Positions 17,723-26,313 of a stretch of 64,000 nucleotides of DNA are shown piece after piece. The translations under genes and the position numbers were made by a program. The stretch is from Streptomyces sp. MMG1533 (GTDB lineage Bacteria; Actinomycetota; Actinomycetes; Streptomycetales; Streptomycetaceae). The notes under the pieces were generated by a model. The model saw nothing but the letters and a program-made list of their open reading frames with translations. It did not search any database and was not told where the DNA came from. The DNA lies in contig NZ_LGDG01000017.1 of assembly GCF_001279775.1 (NCBI RefSeq), positions 62,001 through 126,000 of the forward strand. Direction: 5' to 3'. How positions within the stretch are numbered: the stretch's first letter is position 1; each line of letters starts with the position of its first letter.

Positions 17723-18229
17723 GTGATTCCAGCACTCACGGAAAGTGGCCTTTTGCCGCCTGGTCGTCACGCTGCGACGATGGTCGAGATCGAAGAGATC
17801 TTTGTGGAGCGGGCTCCGCATGCTGATCATCGAAGGCGCATCTTCCGCGCCTTCGAGCTGTACGCCGACATGATCGGCGATGTCCTTGAGCGGGGAACCT
17901 TCTGGGTGGATGGTGGCTTCTGCTCTCATAAGGCGGCGCCGCCAGCCGATATGGATCTTGCCGTCCTCATCGACCCGACGCTGCCGCTGACAGACAAGGA
18001 TCATGAACGGCTCATCCCTCTGTTCACACTTCAGGGCGTGCAGATTGGGCAACCACAAGGCTGGGCCAACCGTGTCCAGCCCATGGGAGGACTGATCGAC
18101 AGCTTCCCCGTGGTCGCCGGTGTTCCGGAGCAGGAGGAGCATTGGGATGCGACCTGGTCCAAGGTGAAAGGGTCTGACGGGCAACTGATCCCCGGGGCGA
18201 TCAAGGGATATCTGGAGGTGAGCTGGTGA
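17723..18229 (+). CDS. Nucleotidyltransferase-fold protein (DUF6932-like)
   Basis: A 168 aa protein. The segment WVDGGFCSHKAAPPADMDLAVL has the layout of the nucleotidyltransferase active site, with the G[GS] turn and two metal-binding aspartates, Asp76 and Asp78. The N-terminal LPPGRHAATMVEIEEIFV segment matches what I recall of DUF6932 proteins. The reaction is probably transfer of a nucleotide to a protein or RNA, as in MNT-type antitoxins, but that is inference. The GTG start is preceded by GGGGGAAT. It overlaps the next gene as GTGA, so the two form a coupled unit. Confidence 0.7.
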   Translation: MIPALTESGLLPPGRHAATMVEIEEIFVERAPHADHRRRIFRAFELYADMIGDVLERGTFWVDGGFCSHKAAPPADMDLAVLIDPTLPLTDKDHERLIPLFTLQGVQIGQPQGWANRVQPMGGLIDSFPVVAGVPEQEEHWDATWSKVKGSDGQLIPGAIKGYLEVSW

Positions 18230-19185
18230 GTAACGATCTTCGCGACACGTATGTCCGGGCCCTTCGGACGACCGAGGGCGGTGATCCGCTGTCCCGGCTC
18301 GCCCGGGCTGGCCTGCAGGCCTCGGCTGAGAAGTTCAGCGGCCTTGGCCTGCTGGAGAGCGCGGCCGGTCCTGGCCTCAACTTCCGGCTGGCTAATCCCG
18401 ACAGTGGCGGTCTCATCGCCGCCAGCGAGGTAGGCGACTTCCTCCAGCGCGTGCAGAAGGCTGTGGCGCGGCTCGCCAAAGCCCGGCGTGCCCGCCTTGC
18501 AGACGTCGTCAAGCTGCTGCCGCTGGACTTCGAAGTCGCCCGGCTCGACGTCGCCGCCTCCACTGCCGGCTCGATCATCGTCGACCTGCAGCCTCACGTT
18601 CCGGCGGCCGACGAGGACCGAGACCGGCTGGCCCCGGCGGGCGTCTCGTGGGCCGAGATCGGAGCGGTGGAACTGGTCCGTGCCCTGCCCGAAGGACCAG
18701 AAGACGAAGAATCGCTGGACTCGCTGTTCAGCGCCTCGCCAGTGGTGCGCCGGGCCGTGTCCGACCTGATCTTCAAACTGCCGAATCCGCACCTCGACAT
18801 CAGCCTGGCGGTGCAGCGAGGCACAGGCGAACGCATCGTTTCCAGTCTGTCCGCACTCCAGGCTGAGTCGCTCCGAGATCGTCTTCAGATCATCCGCGAG
18901 GAGCGGGAAATCATCCGGATGCAGGGACGTCTCGACGGCCTGCGAACTCGACGGCAGATTTTCTACTTCGAGACTCCGGCCGGTGCCGAGATCCACGGGT
19001 TCGTCGACGAGTCCCTAGTCGGTGTGGTGAAGGAACACTTGGACCAAGAGGTTGAGGTTGCGCTGGAGAGCTTCGTCCTGCGTAACGCCGCGGGCAAGCG
19101 AAGCCAACGGCGTTACCGGCTCATCGAGGTGGCCGGCCAGCTGTCCCAGCTTCCGCCCGACAGTGAACTGGACGAAGACACGTAG
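18226..19185 (+). CDS. Uncharacterised partner of the nucleotidyltransferase protein
   Basis: A 319 aa soluble protein I do not recognise. It has no membrane segment, no cysteine motif and no clear catalytic signature. Residues about 85-105 contain an Arg/Lys-rich helix; a mixed alpha/beta region follows, then a helical Arg/Glu-rich stretch (about 205-245) and a C-terminal part with beta-strand character. It is translationally coupled to the upstream nucleotidyltransferase by a GTGA overlap, so the two very likely act together, possibly as a toxin-antitoxin or defence pair. Confidence 0.7.
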   Translation: MSNDLRDTYVRALRTTEGGDPLSRLARAGLQASAEKFSGLGLLESAAGPGLNFRLANPDSGGLIAASEVGDFLQRVQKAVARLAKARRARLADVVKLLPLDFEVARLDVAASTAGSIIVDLQPHVPAADEDRDRLAPAGVSWAEIGAVELVRALPEGPEDEESLDSLFSASPVVRRAVSDLIFKLPNPHLDISLAVQRGTGERIVSSLSALQAESLRDRLQIIREEREIIRMQGRLDGLRTRRQIFYFETPAGAEIHGFVDESLVGVVKEHLDQEVEVALESFVLRNAAGKRSQRRYRLIEVAGQLSQLPPDSELDEDT

Positions 19186-19269
19186 GCGCGGCGGGCCTCC
19201 CTGCTGAGGGCGGCGCGGCCTCCGGTGACTGAACAAGGGGTGTGTCGCCTCAGCCGATAGAGTGTCAGC

Positions 19270-20169
19270 GTGGAGCTAATCGGGGGCAATCTCGCGCTGA
19301 GAGCTGGTCTCGCGCTGTCCTTTTCGGTGACCGAGGCCAGTCGGCTGATGGCCGCCGTGCCGGAGGGTGTGGCCGACAACGTCTGGCGGGCAAGGTGCAC
19401 CGCCATGCACGGCCACTTCAGGGATGGTTTTGACAGCTTCAGCAAGCACCCGGTAGTCCATCGGCCTGCTCAGAAACAGGCACGGCTGCTGCGGTCCATG
19501 GCGAGGTGCGTCCAGGGCACCAGGTTCGCCGAGATGTGCCGCACTCACGCTGACCACCTGGTTGTGGCCGAAGAGAGACTGGCTGAAGAGGGTAGAGCCG
19601 AGGAAGCGGTCACGGTTCGGGCTATGGCGCTCGGTATGCCGATGGAGTGGGTGGTCCAACTCTGGCGGCTCGCGGATGTCATGGGTGAACTCCGAGCTCG
19701 CCAGAAGGCTTGGGGGGAAAGCCACCACCGCATCGCGCGTGCCTTGAAGTCTGCCCGCATCCCGCTGTGGGTCGTGGGCGCACTGGACGAGATCTCCCTC
19801 GACGACCTCCACTCGATGACGCCCAGCGACCTGGTCAGCCGGGCCGACTCCGGTGAAAGCTCTCTGGGCGAGGCAGCACGGGCACTTGATCGCCTGCGTG
19901 CTCTCGCCTTGCTCGGTGTCGAGCCAACGGCGTGGAACGTACTCCTGGAAGCGCTCGTGGCCTGGATTGAGGCTGCAGCAGATTTCCGGGCGTTGCATGT
20001 CGCGGAACTGGACGTGCAGCTCCGGCCACGCCGTTCACCAGGAGAGCTGTTGCGCTCGGAACCTCGTGTCCCGCGAGCACCAGGTCCTGCGGTCCCTCGC
20101 GCAGTCACTGTGCAGGGCCGCCGCCGGCTGCATCATGCCGGAGGGCGTGGAGGGCGCCTGACCGCGTAG
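19270..20169 (+). CDS. Hypothetical helical protein, possibly frameshifted near its end
   Basis: A 299 aa mostly helical protein with no family I recognise. Residues 1-255 look like normal protein. The last 45 residues are Arg/Pro/Gly-rich, and the +2 frame over the same bases instead reads REHQVLRSLAQSLCRAA and ends at 20161, which looks more protein-like, so a frameshift around 20040-20080 (real or a sequencing error) is possible. The GTG at 19270 has no strong ribosome binding site. It is 84 bases after the NTase partner on the same strand. Confidence 0.55.
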   Translation: MELIGGNLALRAGLALSFSVTEASRLMAAVPEGVADNVWRARCTAMHGHFRDGFDSFSKHPVVHRPAQKQARLLRSMARCVQGTRFAEMCRTHADHLVVAEERLAEEGRAEEAVTVRAMALGMPMEWVVQLWRLADVMGELRARQKAWGESHHRIARALKSARIPLWVVGALDEISLDDLHSMTPSDLVSRADSGESSLGEAARALDRLRALALLGVEPTAWNVLLEALVAWIEAAADFRALHVAELDVQLRPRRSPGELLRSEPRVPRAPGPAVPRAVTVQGRRRLHHAGGRGGRLTA

Positions 20170-20205
20170 CGGCGGAACGGTCCTGCTCGACCCTGAGGAC
20201 CGAAG

Positions 20206-20385
20206 TTGAATCTCGACGACATTTTGAACGCCATCTCTGCACTCGCAAGCGTTGGGTCGCTCGCGCTCCAGATCATTGAGGGGCGGCAGCGGCGGACCGA
20301 CGCTCGCGACGATGCCGGGGACGACCAGTCGGCAGCTGAGGCTGATCCTGGCTGCAGCGAGCCGGGCAGCACGCCGACCCAGTAG
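20206..20385 (+). CDS. Small protein of 59 aa
   Basis: A TTG-initiated frame with a GAGGA sequence about 10 bases upstream. It encodes an N-terminal amphipathic or hydrophobic helix (LDDILNAISALASVGSLALQ) followed by an acidic, disordered tail. It ends eleven bases before a strong terminator, which supports it being the last gene of the unit. Function unknown. A TTG start and short length keep confidence moderate. Confidence 0.45.
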   Translation: MNLDDILNAISALASVGSLALQIIEGRQRRTDARDDAGDDQSAAEADPGCSEPGSTPTQ

Positions 20386-20395
20386 GTGAAAGAGC

Positions 20396-20431
20396 GGTTG
20401 GGGGGTTCGCCATCTGGCGGGCCCCCCAACC
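20396..20431 (+). terminator. Terminator after the 17.7-20.4 kb unit
   Basis: GGTTGGGGGG (20396-20405) pairs perfectly with CCCCCCAACC (20422-20431). The loop contains a second small stem (CGCC/GGCG). A GTTCT stretch follows. This is a good Streptomyces-type terminator. Confidence 0.8.
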
Positions 20432-20767
20432 AGCACCGTTCTCATTCCGCTGTGCTGGTCACGCCCTGGAGAGATGCGTCTGAGCGTCAGTCAGCCGTAC
20501 CCCCTGAGAGTCGTCGTTATCTAGGGTTGTCAACCTAATCTCCCATGTCAGGGCGTTAACCAGGCTTCTGGCACGTTAGGCACGTAGGTCCAGCGATGTC
20601 CGGAGACCTCGGGCGTTCGCTTCGCGCGGTCGGTGCCATCGGCGCCAGCCCTGACGGAGCATGACCCTCAGCCGCATGGGGTTACGGGACAGCTCATTAG
20701 TGGGTGCCGCTCGGGGCGATTCTCAAAACCCCTGCTGAGCAAGCCTTCGCCTTGTCAGGATGTGCGC
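20432..20767. other. Intergenic region before the PIN gene
   Basis: No supported gene. It contains the perfect 11-base dyad GGTTGTCAACC (20525-20535), a possible regulator site, and a second TTAAC-containing stretch just after it. The open frame here that leads into the PIN gene has no good start before 20768. Confidence 0.35.
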
Positions 20768-21838
20768 ATGGACACTTCACCCGCTCTGCCGGATCTTCTC
20801 CGCGCGATCATCTTCGACGCTAACGCGCTCGGCAACGGACTCCCTCATCTAGGGAAGGTGCGGCGGATCGCGGCCCTGGCAGCAGACGCAGGAGTCGAGA
20901 CATGGGTTCCGGAGCTCGTGGCCCTGGAGTGGGCGGAGCACCTCGTCCGCGAGGTCGAGACATTCCGCGTCGCAGCGAAGTCCGCAGTGAAGACGATGTC
21001 TGCGGCAGGCATCAAGGTGCAGCCCCCAGTACTCCCTTCGGACGGCCAGAGTGTCGCCGAGGACTTTCTCAGGGAGCTGGAAGCCGTGCCGGACGTCACG
21101 ATCGTGGAGCTAAGCGGAGACGCGGCACGCGCTGGACTGAGGGACCAGATCATGCAGACTGGGCCCGGCCGGAAAAAGCAGGGAGTCAAGACCGGGGGTT
21201 CCGACTCCGCCTGGCTGCGGGACGTCCTAGTAAAGGCTGGTGGCTCGTTCGACGGTGTCGCCCTGCTCAGCCAAGACGGCGATGTACAGGTCGCCTGCAA
21301 GGCTCTCGGAGTGGCTCCTCCCCAGATGATGAACTGGAAGGACTTCAACCAGGCGCTGTTCAGGCTGGTGAAGAGCCCGCAGGTACTGGAGCGCAGGATC
21401 ACCCACTACTTCTCCTCGCTGGTGGGCGACTCAAAGGGGACTCATCACGACTGGGCCGAACCGGACTTGGACCTCGGCGGCTTCGAGGCCGATGAGGCGC
21501 TCCTGCTGGCCGGCAGCCACCAACACCAGCCCGAACTGGATGACGTCACCCTGCGCCAGGTGTATGAGGTGCTCGATGTGTCGGACATCCGCATTGAGTA
21601 CGCGACGACGGGCGAGGAAGCCGGCGATGACCCTCGAAACGCCACGCTGGAGGCGACCGTTGCGTTCCGTGCCGACCTAAACGTCTCTACCTATGAACTC
21701 ACAGTGGATGGCGGCGTCGAGATGGGCTGGCACCCCGTAGACGACGTACGCGTGATCAGTTCGCTCATCATCGAAGTCTCCGAAGGAGAAATCCGCTCTT
21801 ACGAGCCGATCGATAGCTCCCGCGTGACGCGTATGTGA
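20768..21838 (+). CDS. PIN-domain protein with C-terminal extension
   Basis: A 356 aa protein. Residues about 12-180 form a PIN-like nuclease: IIFDANALG gives the first metal-binding Asp, ELVALEWAEHL the Glu, GGSDSAWLRDVL and LLSQDGDV the further acidic residues. PIN domains are metal-dependent ribonucleases, commonly toxins. The remaining 170 residues are beta-rich (DIRIEYATTGEE, ELTVDGGVEMGW) and not familiar. There is no obvious adjacent antitoxin. The ATG at 20768 was chosen because the upstream extension has no protein-like composition. Confidence 0.75.
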   Translation: MDTSPALPDLLRAIIFDANALGNGLPHLGKVRRIAALAADAGVETWVPELVALEWAEHLVREVETFRVAAKSAVKTMSAAGIKVQPPVLPSDGQSVAEDFLRELEAVPDVTIVELSGDAARAGLRDQIMQTGPGRKKQGVKTGGSDSAWLRDVLVKAGGSFDGVALLSQDGDVQVACKALGVAPPQMMNWKDFNQALFRLVKSPQVLERRITHYFSSLVGDSKGTHHDWAEPDLDLGGFEADEALLLAGSHQHQPELDDVTLRQVYEVLDVSDIRIEYATTGEEAGDDPRNATLEATVAFRADLNVSTYELTVDGGVEMGWHPVDDVRVISSLIIEVSEGEIRSYEPIDSSRVTRM

Positions 21839-21960
21839 TCCGCGCGTATACGGCCGGGCACCCGTTCGAAGAAGGTCTCCAAAAGGGCGTTCAGCACGCC
21901 GTGCTCGGCATCGTCCGCCTCAACAACCTCCGAGCCTCCTTCGGGGACGCGCCGCATTGA
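21835..21960 (+). CDS. Small ORF overlapping the PIN gene end
   Basis: A 41-residue frame starting at a GTG that overlaps the PIN stop as GTGA. The sequence (AGHPFEEGLQKGVQHAVLG) looks like the end of a larger protein, so it could be a gene remnant brought in with the PIN gene, or a small antitoxin-like partner. The GTGA coupling is the only positive evidence. Confidence 0.35.
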   Translation: MIRAYTAGHPFEEGLQKGVQHAVLGIVRLNNLRASFGDAPH

Positions 21961-22001
21961 GGGGCTCCTGCACTATTCAGGCCAGACGCGAGTACCTGTG
22001 A

Positions 22002-22211
22002 CTACGTGAGCAGGGCAGCGAGTGCTGCGGTCACGGAGGCGGCGAGGGTGAGGACCGCGGCGAAGGTGATGGCGGCGCGAGTGAGGGCGGCGGGGTAGGT
22101 GGCGCCGTCCATGCGGGCGAGCTTGCCCGCGCCCGCCGCAGCGAGCAACGCGACGACGATGACGAGTGCAGTGGTCAGCAGGACGACGGCCACGACGGAC
22201 TCCCTGTACAT
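22002..22211 (-). CDS. Small integral membrane protein
   Basis: A 69 aa protein with two transmembrane segments (about residues 5-27 and 46-68) joined by a short basic loop. The ATG at 22211 is preferred; the longer frame upstream is not protein-like. A CAGGGAGT sequence precedes it on the minus strand. It is transcribed divergently from the XRE-STAND gene, 64 bases away, so shared regulation is plausible. Function unknown. Confidence 0.6.
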   Translation of the reverse strand: MYRESVVAVVLLTTALVIVVALLAAAGAGKLARMDGATYPAALTRAAITFAAVLTLAASVTAALAALLT

Positions 22212-22275
22212 GGTGGGGTGTTGACGTGGTCGAAGGTCGCGGAAACGGTGTGCACCGTGGTTCGCCCGGACGAAG

Positions 22276-25086
22276 ATGAACACCGGCGAACACACCACGG
22301 CCCCAGGGGGCGAGCACGTGCACGACGAAGAGAACGGTCACACTCCGGACTCGGCTATGCGCGAACTACGCAGGACACTGGATGACGGCTTGGCTCAGGC
22401 CGGGCTGAACAAGAAACAGCTCATCCAGCGCACCGGGCTGGGGCGTACCGTCGTGTCGGGTGCGTTCTCGCCCCAAATGCCTGTGCCGTCGTCGCAGACG
22501 GTGGTGGAGCTGGCCCGCGTACTGAAGCTCCCGGTGCAGAAGCTGCTGGACTTGCGGCGGGTCGCGGCCGGGAAGTTGGACGCGGCCGAAGCGGGTGGGT
22601 CGGCCCTGGGCAGGCCGATCGGTGACTGGGAGCCCCATGCCCTGGAGGTTCACCCGGCCGGACCCGGCTCCGGGCCGCTCGGACGGCGGGTGCTGCCCGG
22701 ATACGTGCCCCGGCCGCATGACGAGGTGCTGGCCGATGCGGTGCGTGTTGCCGCGGGCGGCTTCAGCCGGATCGTGGTGCTGGTGGGAACCTCGTCGACG
22801 GGGAAGACACGGGCGTGTTGGGAAGCCGTCCAGCCGCTGGCGGCCGAGGGGTGGCGGTTGTGGCATCCCTTTGCCCCGACCCGGGCCGAGGCCGCGCTGG
22901 AGACGCTACACCGGGTCGGGCCGCGCACAGTGGTGTGGCTGAACGAGGCCCAGCACTACCTGGGCGACCGGACAGTTGGTGAGCGGATCGCGGCGGACGT
23001 GCACGATCTGCTGGTCAGCCCGGAGCGCGGGCCCGTTCTCGTGCTGGGCACGCTTTGGTCCGACTACCTCAAGCAGTACACGGCCCTGCCCAGGCCGGGC
23101 GAGGTAGACCGGCACAGCCGGGTCCGGGAACTGCTCTCTGGCTGCACCGTGAAGGTCCCTGACGAGTTCGATGCCGAGGCGCTGGCCGGCGCGGCCGCCC
23201 GTGCCAGCGGCGGCGATGCGCTGCTGGGCGACGCGCTGACCCGTACCCGCGCCGACGGGCGCGTCACCCAGGACCTGGCCGGCGCCCCCGAACTCCTGCG
23301 CCGCTACGAGAACGCCAGCCCCGCAGCCAGAGCACTACTTCAGGCGGCGATGGACGCACGCCGCCTCGGCGTCGGTCTCCACCTTCCCCAGGCCTTCCTC
23401 ACCTCCGCCGCCCCCGATTACCTCAGCCAGGCGGACTACGACGACCTCACCGACGACTGGGCGCAACGGGCCTACGCCGAGCTCGCCGAACAGGTCCACG
23501 GCAAACAAGCCCCGCTGCGCTGCACAATCCCCCGGCCCCCGCGCCGCCCGCCCACCCTCTCCAGCACCATGCCCGCACCGGTACAGCCTCCCGCGGCAAC
23601 GGTGTTCCGGCTCGCCGACTACCTGGAACAGCACGGCCGCACCACACGCAACCACTGCTGCCCGCCCGCCTCCTTCTGGCACGCCGCGCAAAGCTTCCTC
23701 ACTCACCCCGATGACCTGTACAACCTGGCTACGGCAGCCGAAGCCCGGATCCGCCTGCAAGTCGCCCACCACCTCGACCACCGCGCCGTCGACCATGGCA
23801 GCACCGCTGCCCTGGTCCGACTGGCCCTGCTGCGAAAGAGGACCGGGGACCGGGAGGGCGCCGCGGCACTCCTCCAACACGCTGCCGATCGCGGCAGCAC
23901 CGATGCCCTGGTCCGCCTGGCCGGGATGCGGCAGGAGGCCGGGGACCGGGAAGCCGTCGATACCCTGTCCGAGCAGGCCGCCGACCGCCGGGACACGGAC
24001 GCCCTGGAGCACCTGGCCGGGATGCTGGACGAGGCCGGGGACCGAGAGAGGGCCGAGGCCCTTTACCAGCGGGCGGCCCAGCACGGCAGCATCACCGCCC
24101 TGAGACGCCTGGCCATGATGCGGGAGGCCGCAGGGGACCGGAAGGCCTCCGAGGCCCTGGCCCGCCAGGCTGCCGAGCACGGCAGCACCGACGCGCTGGT
24201 CAGCATGGCCGTGGAGCGGGAGAAGGCCGGCGAACGCGAAGCCGCCGAGGCCCTTCACCGGCAAGCAGTCAAGCACGGCAGCGCCATGGCCATGACCCGG
24301 TTGGCCATGATGCGGGAGGCGGCCGGGGACCGGAAGGCAGCCGAAGCCCTGGCCGGACAGGCCGTCGATCAGGGCAGCGCCATGGCTCTGATCAAGCTGG
24401 CCATGATGCGGGAGGCGGCGGGGGACCGGAAGGCAGCCGAAGCCCTGGCCGGGCAGGCCGCCGAGCACGGCGCCGCCGTCGCTCTGGTCAGCCTAGCTAG
24501 AATGAGGGAGAGGGTCGGGGAGCCGGAGTCCGCCGAGGCTCTTCTCCAGCGGGCGGCCAGGTACGGCAACACCATGGCCCTGACCCGCCTGGCCGACCTG
24601 CGGGAGGCGGCAGGGGACGCTAAGGGCACCGACGATCTTCTCCAGAGGGCGGCGGACCACGGCGACTCCGACGCCCTGGTCCGTCTGGCCGGAATGAGGG
24701 AGAGGATCGGGAACCGGGCAGGTGCCGATGCCCTGGCCCGGCAGGCCGCCGGCAACGCCCACGATCTGGCCCGCCTGGCCATGATCCGGGCGGCGGCGGG
24801 GCACCGGAAGGCCGCCGAGGAACTGGCCTGGCAGGCCGCTCAGCTCGGCAACATCCAGGCCCTGATCGACCTGGCCGAGAAGCGGGACGCATCGGGGGAC
24901 CACCAGGCTGCCGTGGCCCTGGCCCAGAAGGCCGCCGACCACGGCACCGGTACCCAGCACCATCTGCCCGTGCACCGGGGGGTGTTCAGCAGACTGTGGC
25001 CGTACGGCTTGGACCCGGACGGCACGCCCACGCCTGCATGGCAGCGATCCATGTGCTGCGGCCAGGAAGGACTGAGACCCAGCTGA
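22276..25086 (+). CDS. XRE HTH - P-loop NTPase - TPR/Sel1-like repeat protein (STAND type)
   Basis: A 936 aa protein. Residues about 27-90 are an XRE-type HTH (LNKKQLIQRTGLGRTVVSGAFS). A P-loop NTPase follows, with Walker A GTSSTGKT and a VWLNEAQHYLG segment as Walker B. From about residue 500 there are roughly a dozen 36-residue helical repeats of the form DRKAAEALAGQA...GSAMALIKLAMMREAAG. The end GLDPDGTPTPAW is common to a large Streptomyces family. The layout is that of STAND signalling proteins: repeats sense, NTPase oligomerises, and here an HTH replaces an effector enzyme. Anti-phage or regulatory roles are both possible; direct evidence is lacking. Confidence 0.78.
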   Translation: MNTGEHTTAPGGEHVHDEENGHTPDSAMRELRRTLDDGLAQAGLNKKQLIQRTGLGRTVVSGAFSPQMPVPSSQTVVELARVLKLPVQKLLDLRRVAAGKLDAAEAGGSALGRPIGDWEPHALEVHPAGPGSGPLGRRVLPGYVPRPHDEVLADAVRVAAGGFSRIVVLVGTSSTGKTRACWEAVQPLAAEGWRLWHPFAPTRAEAALETLHRVGPRTVVWLNEAQHYLGDRTVGERIAADVHDLLVSPERGPVLVLGTLWSDYLKQYTALPRPGEVDRHSRVRELLSGCTVKVPDEFDAEALAGAAARASGGDALLGDALTRTRADGRVTQDLAGAPELLRRYENASPAARALLQAAMDARRLGVGLHLPQAFLTSAAPDYLSQADYDDLTDDWAQRAYAELAEQVHGKQAPLRCTIPRPPRRPPTLSSTMPAPVQPPAATVFRLADYLEQHGRTTRNHCCPPASFWHAAQSFLTHPDDLYNLATAAEARIRLQVAHHLDHRAVDHGSTAALVRLALLRKRTGDREGAAALLQHAADRGSTDALVRLAGMRQEAGDREAVDTLSEQAADRRDTDALEHLAGMLDEAGDRERAEALYQRAAQHGSITALRRLAMMREAAGDRKASEALARQAAEHGSTDALVSMAVEREKAGEREAAEALHRQAVKHGSAMAMTRLAMMREAAGDRKAAEALAGQAVDQGSAMALIKLAMMREAAGDRKAAEALAGQAAEHGAAVALVSLARMRERVGEPESAEALLQRAARYGNTMALTRLADLREAAGDAKGTDDLLQRAADHGDSDALVRLAGMRERIGNRAGADALARQAAGNAHDLARLAMIRAAAGHRKAAEELAWQAAQLGNIQALIDLAEKRDASGDHQAAVALAQKAADHGTGTQHHLPVHRGVFSRLWPYGLDPDGTPTPAWQRSMCCGQEGLRPS

Positions 25087-25553
25087 AGTCGAGCAAAGGA
25101 CGGTGCCGACCTTGGACACAAGCAGTGTCCGGTCGTTCTGGCTCGTCGGAGTGGCCGTGTCACCGCGTGCAGTACTGGCACGTCTCGGAGTGGACGGCGT
25201 ACATCGACCTGCACCGGTTCTCTCCCTGGTGGCGCTCGCGCAGCTCGTCTGCGTAGATCGTGGTCGGCTCCACAGTCCAGTTCGTAGCTTCCAGAGCGGC
25301 AACCTGGAAGCGCACCCCTTCCACGGCGAACTGCCCTGCTTACCCGGCACAACCTCGCCCACTGGCGCGGGCGGGAATGAGGCATGGGGCAGAGCGGTCG
25401 AGTGACCGTACCCGGCGTCGGGAAAGAGATCCGCGGCGCTGATGATCAGCTCCCGGCAATGCGTGACTTCCGCCCGATGCGGCAGACATGGCTGCCCAGT
25501 TCGGTTCAAGCCCGGCGACGTGCTGTCAGAAGTTCGTGCGATGATCCCCCGTC
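25087..25553. other. Gene-free stretch of about 470 bases
   Basis: Several open frames cross this stretch on both strands but none has a ribosome binding site plus protein-like composition. I see no strong inverted repeat. It probably contains the promoter of the lipoprotein gene. Confidence 0.35.
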
Positions 25554-26006
25554 ATGGGGAGATACAGGTGGGGGACAGCAACCGTCGGAGCGCTCCTGAC
25601 GGTGACCATGGCGACAACGAGCGGCTGCGGCGGCGACACGAAAGCCTCGACCGCCGACAGCAAGCCTGCCGCCGTGGCGCCCAGCTTCAGTAAGGCGGCT
25701 GCGGCTTTCCAGGACGAGGCCGCGAACGCTTACCTGGACGACGAGTGCACGAAGGAGGCTGGGACGTGCTGGGACAAGATGAAGCACATCGTGGCCTCCG
25801 CCCGGGTCCTGCGGAAGGCCATGAACGGCGAGAAGAGTGTGGGCCCCGAGTTCTGGACCGACGCCTACGCTCTGATCGACAAGATGGAGAAAGGCCTCGA
25901 GCCCGGCGAAGACCTGGGCGTTAACGAGATGACGTCCAACCGGCCGGCGGTCTTCGGCTCTGCTCACGATCTGGCCGACTGGCTCGACGAGCACCCGATC
26001 AAGTAG
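25554..26006 (+). CDS. Small secreted lipoprotein
   Basis: A 150 aa protein. The N-terminus is a lipoprotein signal peptide: basic start MGRYRW, hydrophobic core, and a lipobox-like TTSGC with Cys25 as the lipid-modified residue, followed by a GGDTK linker. The mature part is charged and helical with two further cysteines (ECTKEAGTC) that could form a disulfide. No family recognised. It would sit on the outer face of the cytoplasmic membrane. A strong terminator follows. Confidence 0.75.
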   Translation: MGRYRWGTATVGALLTVTMATTSGCGGDTKASTADSKPAAVAPSFSKAAAAFQDEAANAYLDDECTKEAGTCWDKMKHIVASARVLRKAMNGEKSVGPEFWTDAYALIDKMEKGLEPGEDLGVNEMTSNRPAVFGSAHDLADWLDEHPIK

Positions 26007-26023
26007 CACCCGACTCCGCTTCA

Positions 26024-26060
26024 CACATGGGCCCCGCACGCGCCGTGCGGGGCCCATGTG
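26024..26060 (+). terminator. Terminator after the lipoprotein gene
   Basis: A perfect 17 bp stem: arms 26024-26040 and 26044-26060 around a CGC loop. It starts 17 bases after the stop codon. No U-tract, as is usual in Streptomyces. Confidence 0.88.
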
Positions 26061-26313
26061 GCGTTCTCAGACAGACTCGGCCGAGCTCTCGTAGTTTGCA
26101 AGGAGGAAGGATCTCCCCGGGCTTCGGGGAAGGCAGGTAACGGCAGCCCGCATGATGACGTCGCTGACACGCGGACGCGGCCTGAGTGACTGGAGGAGAT
26201 GGCGGACACCGCGCCCGGCTGCGCTGGTGATCCCGTACAACTGGATCGCGCTCTAATGCATTGTCAGTGGCGCCCGCCACACTGGCCTTCTCATCGATGT
26301 AGCAGGGGGGCCG

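Noticed and set aside
17452..17826. 124-codon frame after the recombinase operon
   Set aside because: No ribosome binding site, mixed composition, and overlaps the better supported nucleotidyltransferase gene in another frame.
25103..25405. 100-codon frame between the STAND gene and the lipoprotein gene
   Set aside because: No ribosome binding site and no protein-like pattern; not preferred over frames on the other strand.
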